Source of the DNA: Euzebya pacifica
Lineage (GTDB): Bacteria; Actinomycetota; Nitriliruptoria; Euzebyales; Euzebyaceae
Reading direction: 5' to 3'
Assembly (NCBI RefSeq): GCF_003344865.1
Contig: NZ_CP031165.1
Span: 558,001 to 622,000, forward strand
Length of the DNA stretch: 64,000 bases
A program made the translations under genes and the position numbers. Shown in pieces: positions 35,649-45,400 of the stretch (position 1 is the stretch's first letter; each line of letters starts with the position of its first letter). A model generated the notes under the pieces. The model saw only the letters and a program-made list of their open reading frames with translations, was not told the DNA's origin and made no database searches.

Positions 35649-36437
35649 ATGAAGATCACTGAGCTGTTCAAGGTCGAGGGCAAGGTCGCGGTCGTCACCG
35701 GCGGGTCGCGCGGGATCGGGAGGATGATCGCCGAGGGCCTCGTGTCCAACGGGGTGCGGGTCTACATCACCGCCCGCAAGGCCGACGCGTGCGACGCCAC
35801 GGCGGCAGAGCTGAGCGAGATCGGGGAGTGCATCTCCATCCCCGGCGACATGTCGACGGAGAAGGGCGTCACCGCCTTCGCGGCCGCCGTGTCGGAGCGC
35901 GAGGACCAGCTCGACATCCTGGTCAACAACGCCGGTGCCGTGTGGGGCGCGCCGATCGGGGAGTTCCCCGACGAGGGCTTCGACAAGGTGCTCGCCATCA
36001 ACGTCAAGGCGCCGTTCATGCTGACCCAGGCGCTGCTGCCCCTGCTGAAGGCGTCGGGGTCGGCCGAGGACCCGGCCCGCGTCATCAACATCGGGTCGAT
36101 CGACGGGCGGCGGGTGCCGGACACGCCGAACTACTCGTACTCCGCCTCCAAGGCCGGCATCCACATGCTGACCCGCCACATGGCCCACCACCTGGTCCAC
36201 GAGGACATCACGTTCAACGCCATCGCGCCGGGCCCGTTCGAGTCGAAGATGATGGCCTACGCCCTGGACGACCCCGAGACGCGGAAGGCCATCGAGGGTG
36301 TGGTGCCGCGCGGCCGCATCGGCTCACCGGAGGACGTCGCCGGCACGGTGCTGTACCTCTCCTCCCGTGCGGGTGCCTACCTGACCGGCGCGATCATCCC
36401 CGTCGACGGCGGCATCTCCACCCACGGCTCCGGCTGA
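35649..36437 (+). CDS. SDR family oxidoreductase
   Basis: A classical SDR of 262 residues: cofactor site VVTGGSRGIGRM, NNAG in the fourth strand, catalytic Ser in IGSIDG, Tyr/Lys in YSYSASKAG, and PGPFESKM after it. It most resembles 3-oxoacyl-ACP reductase-type enzymes, NADP(H)- or NAD(H)-dependent; the substrate cannot be stated. TAGGTT at 35637-35642 ends 6 bases before the ATG, so the mRNA may be leaderless. The gene is isolated, flanked on both sides by palindromic repeats. Confidence 0.92.
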   Translation: MKITELFKVEGKVAVVTGGSRGIGRMIAEGLVSNGVRVYITARKADACDATAAELSEIGECISIPGDMSTEKGVTAFAAAVSEREDQLDILVNNAGAVWGAPIGEFPDEGFDKVLAINVKAPFMLTQALLPLLKASGSAEDPARVINIGSIDGRRVPDTPNYSYSASKAGIHMLTRHMAHHLVHEDITFNAIAPGPFESKMMAYALDDPETRKAIEGVVPRGRIGSPEDVAGTVLYLSSRAGAYLTGAIIPVDGGISTHGSG

Positions 36438-36519
36438 CCCTCGCCCACGGCTCAGGCTGAGCCCACCCACGGCTCCGGCTGACGCCCAACCGCGCCTCCG
36501 TCGACCCCTCGGCCCGACA

Positions 36520-36670
36520 CGGCGTGCGCGATCCCCACCTCCTCCGGCGGGGTAACGCACACGCCCCCGGCCGGCGTGCGCGATGGACGCCTGCTCGGGC
36601 CGGGTAGGCCACACGTGCCCGGAGGGTGGGTGGCATGCACGCCCTGGGGAGGAGGGGAACGCACACACCG
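36520..36670. repeat. imperfect palindromic repeats, set 2
   Basis: Units run roughly 36521-36563, 36572-36616 and 36631-36668. Each begins GCGTGCGCGAT or GGCATGCACGC and closes with AACGCACAC or CCACACGTG, flanking a CCTCC/GGAGG-like core, so each can fold into a hairpin. They are the inverted form of the units at 35428-35572. Together they enclose the SDR gene. No ORF is supported here. Confidence 0.5.
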
Positions 36671-36700
36671 GGGGAGGAGGAGACGCGCGCGGGCGGGTGG

Positions 36701-38881
36701 TCAGCCGGTCGTGGGGGTGCAGGCCAGGGCGCTGACCAGCAGCTCGGCCGCGGCGACGTGCACGTCGGGGTCGGTCGAGTCCAGCATCAACGAGTAGCCG
36801 GTGTCGCCGCAGTCGAACGCGGTCGTGGGCAGGCCGTCGGCTTCGACGTAGCGGCCGACGCCGCCGGCCACCGCGACCTCCACACCGGTCAACGGTTCGG
36901 GAACTGGACCCGTGAACCGCAACGGGCCGGCCTGCACGTACACCTCGGGTCCGCCGTCCCACTCGAACCCGGTGGAGGCGCCCGAGCCGCCGTGCGACGG
37001 CTCGCCGCAGCACTGCACCAGGCCGAGCCGGTCGATGGCCGCGCCCACCCTGGCCTCGCGGATGGACTGCCACCGTTCGAGCACGGACCCGTCGTCGGCG
37101 GTGAACGAGGTCGGCACGCCCGGCGGACGTGGCTGGCAGCCGGCCGCGATCGCGAACTGGGCCACCGACTCCAGGTCACTGCCACCCGCCCCCGGCCCCG
37201 TCGTGGTCACCGACGCCTGCTCGCAGCCGAAGGCGAGCATCCCGCTGTCCGGCAGCACCGCCGCCTCGCCGTCGGCCAGCGGCACCAGCTCGGTGTCCCC
37301 GTCGACCACCCAGCCGGGGTCGACCCCCTCGTGGGCCACGCTGACCCACACCGCCGACATGCCGGCACCCGGCGGGGTGTAGGTGACCGACGTCGAGGTG
37401 TCGTCGACGACCCGCTCGCCGAGCAGCAACCCGTTGGCCTCGACAGTCTCCAGCAGCTGGACCGCCGTGGTGATGTCCCTCACGGTCGCCGGGTCGGTCC
37501 GATCGGGGTCGACCACCGCTGGTTCGGTCGGGACCTCGGCACGGGCACCGAAGGCAACGTCCAGCCCGCAGTCCTCGTGGTCGGCCATGGCCTGGGCCAG
37601 GTCGGCTGCCGCATCGACGCCGTCCTCGCCGTCGGCATGGATGGCATGGAAGATCGTCCCGCACTGCAGCACTGCCCCGTACATGCCGCCCGCGCCGGCG
37701 ATCCGTGCGAGGGGTGCGCTGGGGTCGGTGGCGTTCTCCCGCACCTCTGGGGGCAGGCCGATCTCGTCGAGGTCCCCCGAACGGACCAGCAGCTGCACCC
37801 CGTCCCACAGGGTCACCGCGGCCCGGGCGATCGGCGGCTCGGGCACCGTCGCGGTGACCTCGACCCCGAGCCCATCCAGCAGCGTGGTCAGGGCTGCGCT
37901 GGGACGCAAGGTCGGGGGAACCGACGGGGTGCAGCCGATGGTGGTCAGGAGCTGGTTGACGCGGCCGAGGTCGCCGGGCTCCAGGGCGAACTGCATGGTC
38001 TCCGGCCAGCCACAGGACAGGGCGATCATGTCCGGTCCGGCTCCGCTGGCCGCCACCTGCCCGCCAGCCAGCTCGAGGGACCGGACGGGGTCCAGCGCGG
38101 ACGGATACCAGGCCAGCGTGTCAGCCGTGAACGTCAGGGGACGGCCATCGATCACGGCCCCCCACTCGATCCGGCCCGCCGCCGCCTGGAAGGTCGACGC
38201 GTCGGACGGCGTGGGATCGAACAGCTGCTCCTCGGTCGGAACCGCTGCACAGCAGGCGTCCACGCCCGCGATCTCCATCTCCGCGACCAGGTCGGCTCCG
38301 ACGTGGTCGACGTAGCCCACCGCGCGGGCCTCCGCCGACGGCGCGCCGTAGATCGACCGGTCGGGGGTCCCCTGCGGGGGTGACGCCACGCATCCGGTCC
38401 TGCGGGCCTCCTGTCCGGCGGCTTCGCCGAGCGCACCGATCGGCAGGCGGGGCCCGTCCGTCGTGTCGGCCTCCCGGATCTCGATCAGCCCGAACTTGCC
38501 GCACTCGAAGGTCACCGACACGGCCGTGCCGTCCAGCCGAACACCGACCGCACCGCCACCAGCGAGGGTTGCGTGGCCCACGAGCGACTCGGCATCGGCG
38601 GAGGCATCGCGAACCACCTGCAGCTCCACACCGGCGAAGGTCCTGCTGTCCCCCTGCCGCGCAGGCGAGGCGTCCCCCAGCCCCGTCACCTCGGGAGGGG
38701 TCGACCGCATGCCCACGCCGACGGCCAGCGTAACCAGCACCACGACACCGGCCATCACCCCTCCGCCGACCAGGGTTCGACGTCGGGCACGCGCCGAGAC
38801 CCGGGCGCGGACGTCCTCGACGTCGAAGGACGGGTCGTCCTGGGACGTCGAGCCGTGCAGCAGGTCGGTCAGCTCAGGCAT
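36701..38881 (-). CDS. large membrane-anchored partner of the sigma factor
   Basis: A 726-residue protein with a short cytoplasmic N-terminus (about 1-35, MPELTDLLHGSTSQDDPSFD), one membrane segment (about 37-58), and a roughly 665-residue extracytoplasmic part rich in beta strands and with several cysteines. I recognise no domain outside the anchor. It begins 8 bases before the sigma factor gene ends, so they are coupled. By position it is the likely membrane anchor or anti-sigma factor, but lacks a visible zinc-binding ZAS motif (HxxxCxxC), and its external domain is far larger than usual. Confidence 0.72.
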   Translation of the reverse strand: MPELTDLLHGSTSQDDPSFDVEDVRARVSARARRRTLVGGGVMAGVVVLVTLAVGVGMRSTPPEVTGLGDASPARQGDSRTFAGVELQVVRDASADAESLVGHATLAGGGAVGVRLDGTAVSVTFECGKFGLIEIREADTTDGPRLPIGALGEAAGQEARRTGCVASPPQGTPDRSIYGAPSAEARAVGYVDHVGADLVAEMEIAGVDACCAAVPTEEQLFDPTPSDASTFQAAAGRIEWGAVIDGRPLTFTADTLAWYPSALDPVRSLELAGGQVAASGAGPDMIALSCGWPETMQFALEPGDLGRVNQLLTTIGCTPSVPPTLRPSAALTTLLDGLGVEVTATVPEPPIARAAVTLWDGVQLLVRSGDLDEIGLPPEVRENATDPSAPLARIAGAGGMYGAVLQCGTIFHAIHADGEDGVDAAADLAQAMADHEDCGLDVAFGARAEVPTEPAVVDPDRTDPATVRDITTAVQLLETVEANGLLLGERVVDDTSTSVTYTPPGAGMSAVWVSVAHEGVDPGWVVDGDTELVPLADGEAAVLPDSGMLAFGCEQASVTTTGPGAGGSDLESVAQFAIAAGCQPRPPGVPTSFTADDGSVLERWQSIREARVGAAIDRLGLVQCCGEPSHGGSGASTGFEWDGGPEVYVQAGPLRFTGPVPEPLTGVEVAVAGGVGRYVEADGLPTTAFDCGDTGYSLMLDSTDPDVHVAAAELLVSALACTPTTG

Positions 38882-39410
38882 CGGTCGCCACCTCGGAAGG
38901 TTGGTCCAGGCCGGGCTCGTCCACCGCGAGGCCCGAACGGCGAAGGGCACCGATGGCCTGGCTGGTCAAGGACTTGACGGTCCCCTCCGCACACGACATG
39001 ACGTCGGCGGTCTCGGCGACGGTCAGCTGGGCGTAGAAGCGGGCCAGCACGACCTGGCGCTGGCGTTCGCTCAGCGACGACACGGCCCGACGCACCGCCA
39101 CCGCATCAGCCGCGTCCGGGTCGACCACCACCCGAGATGACATGGCCTGCACCCGGGCGTTCGCGCGGCGCTCGGCCTGCCGTCGGCGGAACCCCGACCG
39201 CGCCAGGTTGAACGCGCAGCGGTAGGTCCACGCCCGCGGGTGCTCCAGCTGGTCCCACCGCTGCCAGGCCCGGACCAACGCCTCCTGCGCCAGCTCCTCC
39301 GCCGTGGTGCGTTGACCGACGTACAGCTCGAGCGTCCCCACCAGCGGGCCGCGCACGTCGGCGCAGAACGCCTCGGGCGTGGCCCAACCCCGTTGCTCGT
39401 GTCGTGTCAT
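38874..39410 (-). CDS. SigE-family ECF sigma factor
   Basis: A 178-residue sigma-70-type factor. Region 2 lies at about 20-80 (AEELAQEALVRAWQRWDQLE, with FNLARSGFRRRQAERR), and region 4 at about 105-155 (LSERQRQVVLARFYAQLTVA, then CAEGTVKSLTSQAIGALRRS). The linker is short. This is the SigE/SigM-like group found in actinomycetes next to membrane partners. Overlap with the next gene implies co-expression. The regulated promoters are not evident. Confidence 0.88.
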   Translation of the reverse strand: MTRHEQRGWATPEAFCADVRGPLVGTLELYVGQRTTAEELAQEALVRAWQRWDQLEHPRAWTYRCAFNLARSGFRRRQAERRANARVQAMSSRVVVDPDAADAVAVRRAVSSLSERQRQVVLARFYAQLTVAETADVMSCAEGTVKSLTSQAIGALRRSGLAVDEPGLDQPSEVATDA

Positions 39411-39466
39411 CTCACCCTCTTGAGACGCACGAGCCGTCCGATCGGTTCAGACCGGACCGGGGATCA

Positions 39467-39679
39467 CTACTTGATGGCCTTCTTGCCCGCGTCGCTCAGC
39501 CGCAGGTCGTGCGTCAGGTAGCCGGCCGTGAACAACGTGTTCACGAGGTCGTAGGCCTCCATGAACGTCAGGCGTGCCTCGATCGCGGCCGCCTGCACCG
39601 TGGGGACCTCGTGCCGTTCCTCGATGCGCCCGAAGGCCTGCAGGAGGAGCTTGTCGTGATCCGTCGTCGTACCAGTCAT
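39467..39679 (-). CDS. small winged-helix-like protein
   Basis: A 70-residue protein with a possible winged helix: helix VQAAAIEARLTFMEAYDLVN followed by LFTAGYLTHDLRLSDAGKKA, the second part resembling a recognition helix and wing. It has no other domain. It could be a DNA-binding accessory of nearby genes. ATG 39679 was chosen; the ATG ten residues upstream at 39709 has no better ribosome site. Confidence 0.58.
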   Translation of the reverse strand: MTGTTTDHDKLLLQAFGRIEERHEVPTVQAAAIEARLTFMEAYDLVNTLFTAGYLTHDLRLSDAGKKAIK

Positions 39680-39736
39680 CGACGGCAGGATACGCGACCG
39701 TGTCCCCAACCAACGAGGCGACGCCCGACCGCCGAG

Positions 39737-40894
39737 TCAGTTCTCGCTGGGCGGGTCGACGATGAGGCCGAGCTTGCGTGCGCACTGCGGCCACGCCTCC
39801 CACCCCTGGATCTGCCACAGCAGGGTCCCGCGGTAGATCTGCTCCTCGCGCGTGTGCTCGTGAGGCAAGCCGGTCCCGCCGACCCACGCCCACGACTCGG
39901 GCAGGAACTGGATGCCGCCGTAGTACCCGTTGCCGGTGTTGATGTGCCAGTCGCCCGAGGACTCACACATCGCCAGGTGGTCCCACACGTTCTCCGGCGT
40001 GATCCCGGCCGGTGGGACGACCGTCTGGCTGTTCGGCAGGCGCGGGTCCGCGATCTCCTCCGCCGCCAGGCCCGCGTCCTCCAGCGCCTCGACCGTCGCC
40101 GTCGGGCTGGCCTCGTCCTCCAGGCCCACGAGCAGCCGAGCCGACGGCGACGACACAGGAAGCGTCGTCAGCTGGTCGGCGTGCACGATCGCGTCGGCCA
40201 CCGGCGGGGTGCCGTTGGTGGCGAACGCCCCGACCCGGATGGGGGTCTGCACCGCACCCACCCCCAGCATCGACCCCAGCTGCACCTCGTGGACGGTCCC
40301 GAACTCGTGGGTCACCGCGACGTCGCCGGCCTCGATGCGGCTCCACAGGGGCTCGTGGTCGGCGGTCGCCGGTGGCGTGAACGGGCGGAACTCGAGCGGG
40401 TCGACACCCGCGACGTCTGCCTCGACCCCACCCAGCGTGGTCGTCACCAGCTGCACCCGCGCGACGTGGACCACCCCGTCGAGGCCGGCCAGCACCTCAC
40501 GGGCAACCGCCTCGGAGGCGGCGTCGACGTCCACCGTCACCGCGGCCCTGGTCGTGGAGTCCACCGGGGCGAACGGCTCGGCGTCCTCCACCACGGTCTC
40601 CAGCTGCGCGACCGGGATGGGAGTCCCCGCGGGCTCGGGCGTCTCCCGGACGGCCTCGGGCACGACCGGTGGTGTCGCGGGTTCGGGCACGACGGGTCGG
40701 TCGACGACGACCAGCTCCTTCTCGCCGGCCACGCCGAACGGGGCAGGCGTCCCTCCTAGGACGGTCCCGTCCGCGTCGGCAAGGCGCGCCTGCGCGGTCG
40801 AGCCGCCCAGCGCCAGCAGCACGACGATCACCAACGCCAGGGCCGAGCGTTGTGCCCGCTGTGGCGCCGAGAGGGGATCCAGCACGTCGGCCAC
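39737..40894 (-). CDS. Rpf-like transglycosylase domain protein
   Basis: The C-terminal 85 residues are an Rpf/lysozyme-like fold: WDHLAMCESSGDWHINTGNG with the catalytic Glu and paired Cys, then YYGGIQFLPESWAWVGGTG. Such enzymes cleave peptidoglycan and help resuscitation. A signal anchor lies near residue 15, then a Pro/Thr-rich linker and a roughly 200-residue region of unknown fold. GTG 40894 was preferred: GCAGG lies close upstream, and the alternative ATG at 40978 would share its bases with the opposite-strand start of the transporter. Confidence 0.8.
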   Translation of the reverse strand: MADVLDPLSAPQRAQRSALALVIVVLLALGGSTAQARLADADGTVLGGTPAPFGVAGEKELVVVDRPVVPEPATPPVVPEAVRETPEPAGTPIPVAQLETVVEDAEPFAPVDSTTRAAVTVDVDAASEAVAREVLAGLDGVVHVARVQLVTTTLGGVEADVAGVDPLEFRPFTPPATADHEPLWSRIEAGDVAVTHEFGTVHEVQLGSMLGVGAVQTPIRVGAFATNGTPPVADAIVHADQLTTLPVSSPSARLLVGLEDEASPTATVEALEDAGLAAEEIADPRLPNSQTVVPPAGITPENVWDHLAMCESSGDWHINTGNGYYGGIQFLPESWAWVGGTGLPHEHTREEQIYRGTLLWQIQGWEAWPQCARKLGLIVDPPSEN

Positions 40895-40976
40895 GGTACC
40901 TGCCGCCCTGGGCGGGGGTGCACCCACGGTCTCCTGCGCTACGCTCGCCTGCTTCCCGCCGAGCCAGAGACGAGCC

Positions 40977-42344
40977 ATGTCACCCGAGTCCACCACGCCC
41001 TTGCGGCGCCTGCTTCGCCGCCCGATGTTCCGCCGCTGGGCGGTCGTCAACCTGCTTGCCCGCCTGCCCATGACGATGAATCTGCTGGCGCTCGTGCTGG
41101 TGGGCGAGGCCGTCACCGGGTCGCTTGCCAACGGCGCGTCGCTGGCCGGTATCGCCACGGTGTCCGCCGGCCTCGCCGCCCAGTGGCGCGGCCGCATGCT
41201 CGACCGCGTCGAGCTGCGCGAGGGGCTGCGTCGCCACCTGGGCCTGTCCGCCCTCGCGGTCCTCGCGCTCCTCGGCGCCGCCGCGGTCGAGGCCCCGTTC
41301 GTCGTGCTTGCCGTGCTCGTCGCCCTCCAGGGCCTCGCGTCCGCTGCGATCCTCGGTGCCTTCCGGACCCTGCTCGTCGAGTGCGTCCCGAAGGAGGACC
41401 TCGAGCCGGCCAACGCGCTCGACGCCGTCTTCGTCGAGGTCGCCTTCGTCGCCGGTCCCGCGGTGGCCGGCATCCTCGCGCTGGCCGTCGGCCCCCTCGG
41501 CGTGCTGGTCTCCATGGTCGCCTCCTTCAGCGTGGCGGCGCTGATGCTGCGCAGCCTGCCGACCCGTGAACCTGCCGCGCCCGGTGCCACCCCCGGCCCG
41601 GCCCCGCTGCGCACCCGCGGCGCGACCGCTGTCTACGCGCTGGTGTTCGCCACCGGCCTGCCGCTCGGCGCGTGGGAGGCCACCATCCCCGCCCGCATCG
41701 AGGCCTTCGGCATGGATCCTGCCAGCGCCGGCCCGCTGATGGCCCTTGCTGCGCTCGGCAGCGGAATCGCCGGGCTCGCGGCCGCCAACCTGCGCGACCC
41801 CCTCAGGTACGGCCGCCTGATGGCCAGCGCCCTGCTGGTCGCCTTCGGCCTGCTGATCCTGCCGACCGCCTACGCGACCTCCCTGCCCCTCCTCGGGCTG
41901 GCCATCTTCGGGTTCGGCCTGCCGATCGCGCCGCTCAACGCCCTCGCCGGGCTGGCGTTCCAGCGGACCGTCGCCACGCCGCGGCGTGCCGAGGGCTTCG
42001 CGCTGTACCCCGCCATGATCCTCATCGGTGCCGGCATCGGGCAGACCATCGCCGGACTGCTGCTGGACCGGCTGGGTGCGGCGACCCTCATCCGCACGCT
42101 CGCCGTGATGCCGATCCTGGTCGCCGTCCCCGTCCTCGGTGCCGCCCTGCGTCGCCGCCTGGCCGGACTCCCGCCGGGCGTCGGCTTCGGCCACGACCCG
42201 ACCATCGTGGACCCCGACAGCTGGCTCGCGCCGGCCGCGGAGGTGCCCGTCGATCTGGCCGACACCCCGGCTGCCCACCACACCGCGCCCGTCGCACCGC
42301 GATCCGACACGAGAGAAATCCGGGATTCCACGCAACCCTCGTGA
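40977..42344 (+). CDS. MFS transporter
   Basis: A 455-residue major-facilitator protein with about 12 hydrophobic segments from residue 20 to 395 and a polar C-terminal tail of about 60 residues. The segment RRPMFRRWAVVNLLARLPMT at the N-terminus and LLVECVPKEDLEPANALDAV fit the MFS fold. The cytoplasmic loop RGRMLDRVELREGL corresponds to the conserved motif between TM2 and TM3. Substrate unknown. A possible -10 (TACGCT at 40940-40945) lies 31 bases upstream. Confidence 0.85.
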   Translation: MSPESTTPLRRLLRRPMFRRWAVVNLLARLPMTMNLLALVLVGEAVTGSLANGASLAGIATVSAGLAAQWRGRMLDRVELREGLRRHLGLSALAVLALLGAAAVEAPFVVLAVLVALQGLASAAILGAFRTLLVECVPKEDLEPANALDAVFVEVAFVAGPAVAGILALAVGPLGVLVSMVASFSVAALMLRSLPTREPAAPGATPGPAPLRTRGATAVYALVFATGLPLGAWEATIPARIEAFGMDPASAGPLMALAALGSGIAGLAAANLRDPLRYGRLMASALLVAFGLLILPTAYATSLPLLGLAIFGFGLPIAPLNALAGLAFQRTVATPRRAEGFALYPAMILIGAGIGQTIAGLLLDRLGAATLIRTLAVMPILVAVPVLGAALRRRLAGLPPGVGFGHDPTIVDPDSWLAPAAEVPVDLADTPAAHHTAPVAPRSDTREIRDSTQPS

Positions 42345-42440
42345 CGCGCGGCACGTCTGAGGTTGGCGCCTGTCCGCAGTGCCCGGCGTTCGCGTCGGCG
42401 CCGAACGGGCCACGCTGACCCAGCCATCAAGGATCCGACC

Positions 42441-45400
42441 GTGAGCCACGCCACTGCCGTCCCGAATCCGACCCGTCCCGCACCACGACGGTCATCGGTC
42501 CATCGAACGGCAGGACTCGCGGCAGTGGTCCTGGCGCTGCTGCTGCCCTTGATGACGGCCGTTCCCTCGGCCGCGCAGGCCGGCAGCAGCGCCTTCGACG
42601 GTGACCCTGGCACCACCGAACGCATCCTCGCCGGGGACCCGGCGGCTGCCGCGCTGGAGGTGTCCCGCACCCGGTTCGCCGACGCCGGCGCCGGGGACCG
42701 GCAGGCCGCCCACGCCGTCGTGGCGACCACCGAGGCCTTCGCGGACTCCCTGGCCGGGGCGGCGCTGACCACCGACGGTCCGCTGCTACTGACGGGTTCC
42801 GACGGCCTGGCCGACGCCGCCGCCGCCGAGCTGGACCGCGTCCTCGCCGACGGGGGCACCGTCTACGTCCTGGGTGGTGAGGCGGCGCTGTCGCCCGCAG
42901 TGGCCGACGACATCACCGCCCTGGGGCTCGTCGTTGTCCGCCTTGCGGGTGTGACCCGCGTCGAGACGGCCCTCGCGGTCGCCGACGAGGTGCGTCGCCT
43001 CACCCCCTCCTCCGTGGTCCTCCTCGCCCGCTCCGACGGTGCCGAGGGCAACCCCACCAGCGCATGGGCGGACTCGATGACCGGTGGCAGCCTGGCGGCC
43101 GCCGCTCGCATCCCGATCGTCGTCACCCCGACCACCGAGATGCACCCGGCCGTCGCCACGTGGCTCGACACCGTCCAGCCCGACCGCACCGTCCTGCTGG
43201 GTGGTGACGCCGCGCTGACCGAGGCCGTCGAGGACGCCGCGCCGAACGCCGAACGCCTCGACGGTCCGGAGCGCACCGCCACAGCCGCCGCGATCGCCGG
43301 GTCGGACCTGTGGCCGGCCAGCAGCACCCGCCGCTTCGTCGTGCTCGACGGCGGCCGCGCCGATGGCTGGGCCTACGGCCTGTCGGGTGCCGGCATCGCC
43401 GCCGACGCCAGCGCCCCGCCGTTGATGGTCGTCGGCAACGTCAGCCCCTCCACCCGCCGCGAGGTCTCGACCTGCGGGCCGGCCGACGTCGACCTCCTCC
43501 TCGTCGGTGACGACAGCGTGATCGACGACGACATCGAGCAGACCCTGACGACCTTCGACGGGCAGGCCTGTGCCAGCGAGTTCGCCCGCCTGTCGCCCTT
43601 CGACTCGTGCGACGCAACGCTGGGCTTCTTCGTGGAGGAGGGACTCGAGCGGGTCGGCCCGTACGGCCTGGACGGCTACTGGTACGACGCCCCGTTCCTG
43701 GAGGACGGTCCCGTCGGCGAACCCGTCGCCGCGCCGGCTCCCGACGAGGGCGGCGCCAGCGACGGTGACGCACCCCCCGCCCCGGCCGCCCCGCAGGAGG
43801 AGTCCGCGGGCGACGACAGCGGTGACGGCTCGGTCGAGGTGTCGGACACCAACGTGCAGGAGGTCGGCGTCGACGAACCGGACTGGGTGAAGACCAACGG
43901 CGAGGCCGCCTACGTCAGCAACGGCCGCGAGGTCGAGGTGATGGACCTGACCGCCGGGGACGCACCGGTGCACGTCACCTCACTCGCCGTGCCGGGTGAG
44001 GTGTGGGGGCACGACCTGCTGCTGGACGAGGACGTCCTGCTGGTGCTCAGCCGGGGCGACGGGTTCGTGTACCCCGTCGACGGTCCGCCGGCCGAGACGA
44101 GCTTCATGCCGCCGTACTACTACCCGGACCCGACCACCCGTATCGCCCGCTACGACGTGTCGACCCCGACCGCGCCGGTGCTGCTGGACGACACCGTCAT
44201 CGACGGCGACTACCGCTCGGCACGGATGGTCGACGGCACCGTCCGGCTGGTGACCTCCTCCAACCCGTCGGGCCTGCACTTCGTGTACCCCGCCGACGGC
44301 AGCCAGGACGCCCACGACGCGGCCCTGGCCCACAACCGTCGGGTCATCGAGGCGTCCACCATCGACCAGTGGCTGCCCACCGTCGGCGAGGGCGACGACG
44401 CCCGCCCCGCCGTCGACTGCGACGCCGTGTTCGCCCCGCCGGGCTTCTCGGGCATGGCCACGGTCCTGGTGTCCACCATCGACGTCGCCAGCTCCGTCCA
44501 GCCGACCTCGTCGGCTGCCGTGCTCGCCAACGCCGAGACCATCTACGCCTCGACCGACCGGCTGGTCGTCAGCTCCAGCCAGTGGGGGGCATGGAACGAC
44601 GCCCGGCCGGAAGCCGTCACCACCCAGCTGCACAGCTTCGACATCAGCGACCCTGCCGCCACGACCTACGTGGCGTCCGGCGAGGTGCCCGGCTACGTCC
44701 TCAACAGCTTCGCCCTCAGCGAGCGAGACGGGTACTACCGCATCGCCACGACCACCCAGCCGCCGTGGCAGGGGGACGAGGTCGCCGCACCGAGGACCGA
44801 CAACGGTGTCACCATCCTGACCGAGGGCGGCAGCGAGCTGTTCGAGACGGGCCGGGTGTTCGGCCTCGGTGAGGGCGAGCGGATCTTCGCCGTCAGGTAC
44901 CTCGGCGACATCGCCGCCGTCGTCACCTTCGAGCAGATCGACCCGCTCTACCTGGTCGACCTGACCAACCCGCAGGCCCCTCGCGTCACCGGTGAGCTGA
45001 AGATCCCCGGGGTGTCGCGCTACCTGCACCCGCTGGGTGAGGACCACCTGCTGGGCGTCGGCCAGGACGGCGACGACGACGGTCGGCTGACCGGACTGCA
45101 GGTCAGCCTGTTCGACATCTCCGACCGGGCCGACCCGACGCGGGTGGACTCCCTGGAGTTCGGTCCGGGTGACTCCCCTGTCGAATGGGACCACAAGGCG
45201 TTCCTGTACTGGTCGCGCCTGGGCCGGGCCTTCGTGCCGAGCACCCTCTACGGCCCCGACTACTCCGGCTTCCGCGGTGGCGTGCAGGCCATCGACGTGT
45301 CGACCGCCGACAACACCCTGACCCTCGCCGGCGAGGTGAACCAGCCGACCCAGCAGGGCGGCTACACGCCGGCGCCGGACCGGACGTTCGTGGCCGACGG

